A stretch of 59,388 nucleotides of DNA, taken from contig CANQUD010000008.1 of NCBI GenBank assembly GCA_947626935.1, forward strand, positions 1-59,388. Direction: 5' to 3'. A model generated the notes under the pieces. It saw only the letters and a list, made by a program, of their open reading frames with translations, had not been told where the DNA came from and searched no databases. Position numbers and translations under genes: made by a program. The DNA comes from an uncultured Clostridia bacterium. Lineage in GTDB: Bacteria; Bacillota; Clostridia; Christensenellales; Borkfalkiaceae. Below, in pieces: positions 48,127 through 57,100 of this stretch; positions within the stretch are counted from its first letter, which is position 1, and the number at the start of each line of letters is the position of its first letter.

Positions 48127-50964
48127 ATGGCAGAATTTGCGATCACATTCGACAGACCGTGGCTGATGCTCCTGCTCATCCCGGCGCTGGCGCTCACGCT
48201 CATCACCTATTTCCTGCTTTCCAAGCGGTTCAGAAAGACGCGCAACCGCATCGTTTCCATGGTCCTTCACATGATCGTCATGCTCCTGTGCATCAGCGTC
48301 CTTTCGGGACTGAAGTTCGAATACGTCATTCCCAACAACGAAAACGAGATCTTGCTTCTCGTGGACGTTTCGGACACTTCCGAGCAATCGAGAAACGCAC
48401 GGGATGACTTCATGGAGACCGTCATCAACGAGTCGCAGTATGACAATTATAAGGTCGGCGTCGTGACGTTCGGCTTCACACAGGTGTACGCCGTGCCGCT
48501 GACTTTCGACATCGACAGCATTCTCGGCGCATACCGCTCCGCTCCGCTGCCCGACACGAGCGCGACGGACATCGCCTCGGCGCTCCGCTATGCGGCGACC
48601 CTCTTCGAACATCCCAAGTCGGGCAAGATCGTCCTCATCTCCGACGGAAAGGAGACGGATGAATCGGCTTCGACCGTCATCCGCACCGTTTCGGCGCAGG
48701 GGACCAAGGTGGATACCGTCTGCATCGGCTCCGAATTTGCGACGGACAACGTGCAGGTCCTCGGTGTCCAATATCCCGATTACCATGTCAACATCAACGA
48801 CCCCTGTCCCATCGACATTCAGGTCCACTCCAAAAACGGCGCCGCCGCGACGGTCGTCGAACTCCTCGACAACGGGCAATTCGACGACGAGACGGGCAGG
48901 CAGATCGTGGACATCGCCCCGGGGACGCAGTCGGTCAGCTTCCGCATGAAGTTCACCGAAGAGGGGCTGCACGAGATCCGCGTCAAGATCACCGAGAGCG
49001 ACGACAGGCTCGAGACGAACAACACCTACTATTCCTATTTCTACCTCGAACTCTACAACCGCATCCTCGTCATCGACCGCGGCACCGAAGAGGGGGAATC
49101 GGACGCCATCACGGACCTTCTCGAGTCGGGGGACGGCGTCGAGGAGATCAAGTACCAAGTGACGCAGCTCCACCTCAATTCGAGCGGAGACGTGCCCACG
49201 TCCGTCGACGAACTCCTCGATTACGACCAGATCATCCTCAACAACATCGCGAGCAAGGACCTCGCGCCGTACGGTCTCGAACCGCTCCTCTATTCCTATG
49301 TCAACGAGTACGGCGGGGGAATGTTCACCGTCGGGGGGAACGGCGAGGACGGCGAGGCGAACGCCTATGACCGCTTCGACCTTCGCAACACCCTTCTCCA
49401 GCAGATGCTCCCCGTGCAGGCGATCGACTACACGCCGCCCGTCGGCGTCGTCATCGTCATCGACGTCTCGGGCAGTATGGCTGACGGCGACAAGCTCCAG
49501 TGGGCAAAGAACGGCGCAGTGACCTGCCTCGACGCCCTGTCCGAGCGCGACTATGTCGGCATCGTCACGCTGGAGAGCAGCTACCATACCGAACTCCAGC
49601 TCACCTCGCGTACCGAGGAGACGACCATCAAGGAAGTCATCGAGCAGGTCGAACTCGGCGGCAGCACCCAGTACACGCCCGCCATCACCCGTTCGGGACG
49701 CGCCCTCATCGCCGAACAGCGCGTCGACAGAAGGCACATCATCATCATTTCGGACGGCATGCCGACCGATACGGACACGAACTATCTTCCCGAGATCGAC
49801 CGTCTCAACCGCGGGAACGGGATCACCGTCTCCACGATCGGCGTCGACATTTCGGAAGGTTCGCAGGAAGCCGCGAAGATGCAGGAGATCGCAGACCACG
49901 GGCAGGGGAGATTCTATATCAGCGCCACCGAGAACGAACTCATGACGATGATCAAAGAGGACCTTCAGGCACCCGAGATCAAGGAGATGGAGGCGGAACG
50001 CTTCTATCCCGCGGTCGCGCAGTCCAAGGAACTCTCGCCCGTGCTCTCGGGCGTCGAATACAGCGACATTCAGGACACGGACGCCGACGGCAGACCTCGC
50101 TTCACGGCGGATGCGCTCCCCGCAGCGCTCGGCGGCTTTTACGGCGTCAAGGCGAGGGAACGTGCGGACGTCATCCTCGTCGGGGAATACGAAGTCCCCA
50201 TCTATGCGCAGTGGAAGTTCGGCGCTGGCATGGTCGGAAGCTTCATGTGCGACCTGAACGGTTCGGACTGGTCGCAGGAACTGTTCGCCGACGCAAACGG
50301 ACAAAAGCTCTTGCGGAACATCGTCTCCACCCTCATGCCGATATCCAATATCCGACCCAATTCCATCCGTCTCTCGCTCAGCGAAGAGAACTACATCAAC
50401 CACCTCTCTGTCTACACGACCCTCAACGAGGGGGAGAGGATCGAGGGGACCATCACGGAATACACCGCGGACGGCGGGGAGATCGTACGGTCTCTCAACG
50501 AGCTGTCGGAGACCACGGACGGCGACTTCTACATCACGACCAACCTCAACGCCGACAACCGCTTCACGCGCAGTTCGTTCGTCCTCAAAAAGAGCGGGAT
50601 CTATAAGATCACCGTGACGAAGTACGACGCGGACGGCGCCGTCATCGGGCTTGCGGAGACGTACAAGTCCTTCTCCTATTCCAAGGAGTACGACATGTTG
50701 ACGGAAGAATCTCCCGACCCCGCCGCGCTCATGGCGGACCTCGCTTCCAAGGGGAACGGCACCGCTGTCGCCTCGGACGACCCGTGGAGCGTCTTTGACG
50801 ATTTCGTCACGGGGGATGACCGCGTGTTCGACCCCGCCCTTGCATTCATGATCGCCGCAGCCGTCTGCTTCCTTGCGGATATCGCCGTTCGGAAATTCAA
50901 GTTCAAGTGGCTGCACGAGATCATCCGAAACCACAGAGAAAAGAAGGCGGCGCAACAAGAATGA
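48127..50964 (+). CDS. Membrane protein with two VWA domains
   Basis: The 945-residue protein has two N-terminal membrane segments (about 12-32 and 43-63). A first VWA-like domain follows (from about 75, metal site DVSDT at 80-84, later ISDGKETD). Then come a glutaminase-like (GATase-fold) region around 310-430 (LDYDQIILNN.. and GGGMFTVGG), a second VWA domain with a canonical site Asp446-x-Ser448-x-Ser450 (DVSGSM), a beta-rich extracytoplasmic part, and a C-terminal membrane segment near 897-915. The combination is that of large MoxR-partner membrane proteins. The first site is close to but not exactly DxSxS. The last four bases (ATGA) start the LRR lipoprotein gene. Confidence 0.92.
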   Translation: MAEFAITFDRPWLMLLLIPALALTLITYFLLSKRFRKTRNRIVSMVLHMIVMLLCISVLSGLKFEYVIPNNENEILLLVDVSDTSEQSRNARDDFMETVINESQYDNYKVGVVTFGFTQVYAVPLTFDIDSILGAYRSAPLPDTSATDIASALRYAATLFEHPKSGKIVLISDGKETDESASTVIRTVSAQGTKVDTVCIGSEFATDNVQVLGVQYPDYHVNINDPCPIDIQVHSKNGAAATVVELLDNGQFDDETGRQIVDIAPGTQSVSFRMKFTEEGLHEIRVKITESDDRLETNNTYYSYFYLELYNRILVIDRGTEEGESDAITDLLESGDGVEEIKYQVTQLHLNSSGDVPTSVDELLDYDQIILNNIASKDLAPYGLEPLLYSYVNEYGGGMFTVGGNGEDGEANAYDRFDLRNTLLQQMLPVQAIDYTPPVGVVIVIDVSGSMADGDKLQWAKNGAVTCLDALSERDYVGIVTLESSYHTELQLTSRTEETTIKEVIEQVELGGSTQYTPAITRSGRALIAEQRVDRRHIIIISDGMPTDTDTNYLPEIDRLNRGNGITVSTIGVDISEGSQEAAKMQEIADHGQGRFYISATENELMTMIKEDLQAPEIKEMEAERFYPAVAQSKELSPVLSGVEYSDIQDTDADGRPRFTADALPAALGGFYGVKARERADVILVGEYEVPIYAQWKFGAGMVGSFMCDLNGSDWSQELFADANGQKLLRNIVSTLMPISNIRPNSIRLSLSEENYINHLSVYTTLNEGERIEGTITEYTADGGEIVRSLNELSETTDGDFYITTNLNADNRFTRSSFVLKKSGIYKITVTKYDADGAVIGLAETYKSFSYSKEYDMLTEESPDPAALMADLASKGNGTAVASDDPWSVFDDFVTGDDRVFDPALAFMIAAAVCFLADIAVRKFKFKWLHEIIRNHREKKAAQQE

Positions 50965-53900
50965 AGAAGATCTTTCAACTCATCATCGGTCTCATCATGA
51001 CCGTCGCGCTCCTTCTTCCGATCGCCGCATGCGGCGAAAACAAGCTGGATGCGCCCGCAAATCTTGTCATCGACGAGGAACTTGTCCTCACGTGGAGCGC
51101 CGTGCCCAATGCCCGCAGTTACAGGCTCGAGATCACGAACGCCGCGGGGGAGAGCAGCGAAAACGTCGTCCAGAGGACGAGGTACGACTTGTCCCCGCTC
51201 GGAGAGGGGGACTATGAACTCCGCCTGCGCTCCGTCGGGGGGAAGAGCAACGACGTCTTTTCGGACTGGTCGGAGAAGCTCTCCTTCCACAGAGACAGGG
51301 ACTCGGGGCTGATCTACAGGCTCATCAACGGCAATACGGAGTATGAAGTCCGCAATGCAGGCTCCGCGAGCGGGAACATCGTCATCGATCCCGTCTACCG
51401 CGGGAAACCCGTCACGGGGATCGGCGAGACCGCCTTCCGCGGAAGCACCAAGATCACGGGCGTCGTCATTCCCGATTCCGTCACCTACATCGGCGCGAGC
51501 GCTTTCTACAACTGCGCCAACCTGACTTCCGTCACGATCCCCGAGAGCGTGACCTCGATCGGGAGAGCTGCCTTCCAGCAATGCAGCAATCTCTCGGAGA
51601 TCCGCATTCCCGATGCCGTCACGGAGATCCAACCCTTCACCTTTGCCTATTGCAGATCGCTCAAGGAACTTGCGCTCAGCGACAATGTCCTCTCGATCGG
51701 CGAATCGGCATTCAACAACTGTTCTCTTCTGACGGAATTCACGATCCCCGACTCCGTCGAGACGATCGGGGCAAATGCCTTCCGTCAGGCGAGCGCCCTT
51801 GAGACGGTCAACTTCGGCACGGGACTGCGCACGATCGGCAGTTACGCCTTCGCCGTCTGCAACGCGCTCTCGACACTCAATTTCCGTCCCTTGGACGGGG
51901 AACTTGCCATCTCGCAGTACGCATTCGGGAGCGACCCCGCGCTCAAAAAGGTCGAACTTCCCGAGGGCGTCACGACCATTCTCTCCTACGCCTTCGCCAT
52001 CGACCTCGCGCTCGAGGAAGTCTCTATTCCCGACAGCGTCACGACGGTCCAGCCGTACGCCTTCTTCGGCTCCAAATTCTATTTGGACCAGACGACGTCG
52101 GGAGACGGACTCATCTATGCGGACAACTGGCTGCTCGACGCGACGCACGACTTCAAGACCACCGTCACGGGGCTGTTTGCCTCTCCTTCCCAATTTCCAC
52201 AGAGTCAGGACGAGAACGACGTCTACAGAGTCTTTCGGGAGGGGACGCGCGGCATCGCGGACAACGCCTTCCTCTACACCCGTCAGGTCGTCGGAAAGGA
52301 CGAGGACGGGAACGACATGGTGGATGACGAGGGGAACCCCGTCATGGTTCCCGAGGCAGTCTCCTGCGAAAATCTTCTCATGCTGAACTTGCCCCCGACG
52401 CTCAAATTCATCGGCACACAGGCATTCTATCATGCGCCGATGCTCTACAAGGTCGTCGCGGACGCCGACAACAGCCTCGAGAGGATCGGGCAGTACGCCT
52501 TCGCCTATTGCGAAGGACTCACGAGCGCACGTTTTTCAACGGGACTCAAAGAGATCGGCATCCGTGCCTTCTTCAACAGCACCAACCTTGATGATAACGC
52601 CAGCCTCATCCCCGATACCGTGGAGCGCATCGGCGAAAATGCCTTCTACGGCACCCGCATCTGGACCGACAACCAGATCGCGGACGGGATCGTCTATGCG
52701 GGGAACAAGACATGGGTCGTCGGATACCACATCGACGGACAGGAACAAAGCCTCATCACGCTCGACCCCAACACGATCGGCGTCTGCGACTACGCCTTCT
52801 ACGGCGACCAACAGCTGCAGAATGTCGAAGGTCTCAATCAAGTCCGCAAGATCGGAGAGGGCGCCTTCGCCTACTGCACGAGCCTCTCGGCAGTCAGGCT
52901 CAATCAGGGCATCACGGAGATCAAGGACTACACCTTCTACAAGTGTACTTCGCTCTACTCCGTCGCCTTCCCGCCCGTGCTCACGTCGATCGGCGAAGCC
53001 GCCTTCTACGGCTGCAGACAGCTCCATGCGGTCGATCTTCTCAACACGAGAGTGAGGACGATCGGCGGCGGCGCATTCCGCGAATGTATCGGGCTTTCGG
53101 AGCTGGAACTCGGCGATTCTCTCGAGAGCATCGGCGATTACGCCTTCTACGGCGACATCTTCCTCGCCTCGGCGACCCTTCCCGACACCTTGACCCACCT
53201 CGGGAAGCGTGCCTTCGGGGACTGTCTCTCCCTGCACACCCTCAAGCTCGGCACGGGGCTTACGGAGATCGGCGATTACGCCTTCGCCAACTGCGTCTGG
53301 CTGCGCGAACTCTCCGTCCCGTCCAACATCAAGACGATCGGGAATTACGCCTTCTACAACTGCTCCCGTCTCGCCGCTTTGACCTTTGCGGACGACGGCG
53401 TTACCCGCATCGGCGATTATGCCTTCTACGGCAACGAGAAACTTCTCCACACCGAACTTCCCGCAAGCCTGAAAAGCATCGGCGTGTTCGCCTTCAAGGG
53501 CTGCACCTCTCTCGGGAGCGTCACCCTCAAGGGAACGCCCGACCTCATCGACGAGAATGCCTTCTACGGCTGTCCCGTCCTGACGATCTACGGCACGGGC
53601 GAAGGAGAGGGGAAGGACTGGAGCAGTCTCTGGAACTCCTCGCAGCGGCAAGCCGTCTGGGAAGTCACCCTCTCGGAGGACGGAAGCTATGTCGAGTCCG
53701 TGACCGTGGGGAATACGACCTATCCCTATGCCCACCTCGGCTATTCGGGACCGGGCAGAGCGGGCTATACGTTCGTCGGCTGGGCGGCGGAACGGGGCGG
53801 GACCGTGTCCTACACCGCCGCCGGACTCGAGACCCTTCCCGCAGGTACGACCGTCTATTCCGTCTGGGAGACAGAACCCGAGGATGACGGAGCGTGGATG

Positions 53901-54080
53901 GAAGAGTACGAAGCGTGGCTCGCGGGGTTGTCCCAAACCATCCCCGATGACGGAACGACGTACGACCCGCAACAGCTGCTCGAATGGCTCCTCGAATACC
54001 TCAAGCAGCTCGGGATCGATGTGGACGGCAGCGGCGGAACCGAAGGCGAGATCACAGGCGGGATCGACGCACAGGGATAA
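50961..54080 (+). CDS. BspA-type LRR lipoprotein coupled to the VWA gene
   Basis: The ATG at 50961 is chosen because it overlaps the previous stop by 4 bases and gives a lipoprotein signal (lipobox IAAC, Cys24). The 1039-residue protein has a fibronectin-III-like domain (about 30-110), a BspA-type LRR array (about 115-890), an InlB unit (about 910-970), and a Gly/Glu-rich tail ending GGIDAQG. No sorting motif follows. It is the only lipoprotein in the window that is translationally coupled to the VWA operon, so it is the best candidate client of that system. A frame open upstream to 50907 lies within the previous gene and is not used. Confidence 0.92.
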   Translation: MKKIFQLIIGLIMTVALLLPIAACGENKLDAPANLVIDEELVLTWSAVPNARSYRLEITNAAGESSENVVQRTRYDLSPLGEGDYELRLRSVGGKSNDVFSDWSEKLSFHRDRDSGLIYRLINGNTEYEVRNAGSASGNIVIDPVYRGKPVTGIGETAFRGSTKITGVVIPDSVTYIGASAFYNCANLTSVTIPESVTSIGRAAFQQCSNLSEIRIPDAVTEIQPFTFAYCRSLKELALSDNVLSIGESAFNNCSLLTEFTIPDSVETIGANAFRQASALETVNFGTGLRTIGSYAFAVCNALSTLNFRPLDGELAISQYAFGSDPALKKVELPEGVTTILSYAFAIDLALEEVSIPDSVTTVQPYAFFGSKFYLDQTTSGDGLIYADNWLLDATHDFKTTVTGLFASPSQFPQSQDENDVYRVFREGTRGIADNAFLYTRQVVGKDEDGNDMVDDEGNPVMVPEAVSCENLLMLNLPPTLKFIGTQAFYHAPMLYKVVADADNSLERIGQYAFAYCEGLTSARFSTGLKEIGIRAFFNSTNLDDNASLIPDTVERIGENAFYGTRIWTDNQIADGIVYAGNKTWVVGYHIDGQEQSLITLDPNTIGVCDYAFYGDQQLQNVEGLNQVRKIGEGAFAYCTSLSAVRLNQGITEIKDYTFYKCTSLYSVAFPPVLTSIGEAAFYGCRQLHAVDLLNTRVRTIGGGAFRECIGLSELELGDSLESIGDYAFYGDIFLASATLPDTLTHLGKRAFGDCLSLHTLKLGTGLTEIGDYAFANCVWLRELSVPSNIKTIGNYAFYNCSRLAALTFADDGVTRIGDYAFYGNEKLLHTELPASLKSIGVFAFKGCTSLGSVTLKGTPDLIDENAFYGCPVLTIYGTGEGEGKDWSSLWNSSQRQAVWEVTLSEDGSYVESVTVGNTTYPYAHLGYSGPGRAGYTFVGWAAERGGTVSYTAAGLETLPAGTTVYSVWETEPEDDGAWMEEYEAWLAGLSQTIPDDGTTYDPQQLLEWLLEYLKQLGIDVDGSGGTEGEITGGIDAQG

Positions 54081-54134
54081 GCCGTTCGGAAAAAATAAAA
54101 AAATCGTGTTTTGAAAACCGTGAAGGAGAATACC

Positions 54135-57100
54135 ATGACAAAGACAAGAAAAGGATTGTTATTTGGGATCCTGACGCTCATGGCGGCGGTCTGCATGCTC
54201 TTTGCAGCGTGCGGATCGGACAAGGTCGAACTGAAGTTCAACACCATGGGGGGCGGAGAGATCGCGTCCGTCGAACTCGACGTCGGCGCGGAGTACACCC
54301 TTCCCACCCCCGAGAGAGAGGGCTTCAGCTTCGAAGGCTGGTACGACAACGAAGGGTTCAGCGGCTCCGCCGTGACTTCCGTGACCGCCGAGAGTGACAA
54401 GACCTTCTACGCAAAGTGGGAACAGATGTACCGCATCACCCTCGATTTAGGCGGCGGGACGATGAGCGGGGAGACCTCGGTCTATGCAAAGGCGGGGACG
54501 AACATCGCGCAGTTCCTTTCGGGACGGGTCCCCGAATTGAAGGACCATCAGTTCGGCGAATGGCTCGACAACGCCACGGGTTCGCCCCTTGCGGACGGCG
54601 CCGTGATGCCGCAGAGCGACGTCACCCTCAAGGCGCACTACAAGGTCGCCTACACCGTGGAACTCCATCTCCAGAACACTTCGCTCGACGGCTATGAGAA
54701 GGCGGAAGAGGACTATGTCGGCTACGAATACGCAAACGGCACCGCTTTCACGCCCGCTCCCGAGCTTGAGGGCTTCACGCAGCTCGACGACTACGACGGC
54801 AACGTCACGGGCAAGGTCCTCGACGACGGCAACGCCGCCGCGAACAAGTTCGTGCTCTACTTCGACAGAAAGGTCCTCGGTCTTACCCTCAACGCCAACT
54901 ACCCCGATACGTCGGAGGGGGGGGCGGAAACGAGGTATGCGGAAGTCGTATACGGGACGGAGATCCCTTCGCCCTTCACCTATGACGGCTATCTTCTCCT
55001 CGGCTGGAGCAAGAGCGCGGACGGCGCCGTCGTCTACCGCTCCGACTACTTCGGCTCCCGTCTCTACAACGGCACAAAGTCGTCCGATCCCTATTCGGAA
55101 GGGGAAGGCTGCGAACTGTACGCCGTCTGGGAACTCGGCTATCAGGACATCTTCGGCGTGTTCGGCGGCGGAGATACCATCTATCACTTCTCCGAGGACG
55201 CAAGGGACATCTACCTGCTCCGCGGCGGCATCCTCTTCAGCGGGGAATACAACGGACGTGCACAGACGTTCACCTTTATCACTGCGGACCAGCCCATCAC
55301 GGGCAAACTCTATGACAACGGCACCTTCGCCTTCTACAGCGACAGCCGTGCAAATTTCCCCTACATTTTCGGGCAGAACTTTGTCGGCACAGATGACCAT
55401 ATCCGCATCTTCCTCGACGGGTACGGCGGACTTACCTATGCGGACACGACGGGGACTCTCGCCAAGGAGTCGAAGGGCACCTATACCATCGACGAGAACG
55501 GACTCTATCACGTCACCTATACGGAAGGGGTTCTCGCGGGGCAGGAATTCATCTACATGCTCAACGCCAATTCGTCGAGCGGCGCCGTGTTCCTCGTCCG
55601 CGGAGAGGAAGCCGACTGGGGTCCGCTCTCCCGCGGCGGCGTCAACGACGAGGGCGAACTGGTCTACTACAGAGAGATCTTCGAACTGACGCTCGACGGG
55701 TTCAGCTCCGCCACCTACCGCAATCCCGACGGCACGACTTCCGTCTATGCCTACAAGCGCGAGGACGACGTCATCACCCTGCTCGACAGGACATTCTATC
55801 GGGAGATCGCCGAAGCGCACGTCATGTTCGGCGCCTCGCAGAACATCTACTTCTTCTATTTTTCCGAATATGATCAGCAGTACACGTCCGAGACAGGCGA
55901 AATTTTGGCGCTCGACGGGATGTACGGCGCGACCTATGCGGACGGTCTCAACCCGCAGATCGAAGGGACCTATACGCTCTCCACGGCGCTCTTCGGCGAC
56001 CTCATCCATTTCCGCGCTACGGATGGCACCGAGCGGCTCTTCTTGACCTACTCGCAGGTCGATACGCAGATCGGCGAGGACGGCGAGACGACCGAGACGG
56101 TCTCCTATCACTTCAGGGAAGTCCCGACCACCTATACCGAGTACTACTACATGCAGGACAGGAGCATTCCTTACTCGCCCTTCCTCGTCCTCGACGATGA
56201 AGAAGCGGGGAAGGCAAACGTCTATGGCTATGCCTCGGGCGAATACTTCAAGATCCTGACGGGAAGCTGGACACTGGACGCCGAGACGGGCATCTATACC
56301 TTCACGACGGAGGACGTTTTCACGGCTCCGACGGTCTCGGGCGTGTCCTTCGACATCGCTTCCGTGACAGAGTTCACCTTCTCCGTCGACGTCGTCATCG
56401 CGGGGAACAACGGCACGGCGTATCCCATCATGTACTGGCATTCCATGACCCTCACGGGGGATGAGGAAGCCACCGAATACGACAAGGTCTATGAGGGCGA
56501 GAGCGGTACGCTCACCGTCACGCGCGGCTTTGCCGTCTACAAGACCGCAGATGAGACGATCACGGGCGGCATCGTCACCGACGCGGACGGCATCTCCACC
56601 CTCTACGATACGTTGACCGAAGAGACCTACCTCATGCGGCTCAACGACGAAGAGGACACCTTCGAACTCCTCGACCAGCTGCTCGGCGCCGCCGTCGGTC
56701 TCTTCAGCGAGGACGAATCGCAGTATGAAGTCCTTACCTTCGACGGCAGGACGGGCGCCGTGCTCGAGATCTTCACCGAGGACGAAAACGGGGAGATCAG
56801 CTCCGTCGAACACGCGGGGACGTTCGGAAGGACGGGGGATGAGACGCCCTTCGGCTTCTACATCTACCGCTTCACCGAAACGGAAGGGGACATCACGTTC
56901 ACCTTCATCCTCGTGCCCCTTACCCAATCGACGCTCGCCTTCTCGAAATACGACGAGAAGTTCAACGGCGTCTACACTGTCGAGAACGAGAACGGAACGC
57001 TTACCCTCGACGGTTACGGCTACATGGCGTCCTATGAAGAGGACGGCGAGACCGTTGCGACGGGCATCTATCAACTCTCCGTCGACGAGAAGTCGATCCG

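Noticed and set aside
47248..50958. Long open frame on the minus strand (1236 codons)
   Set aside because: It is antisense to the two VWA genes, which have strong domains and ribosome binding sites.
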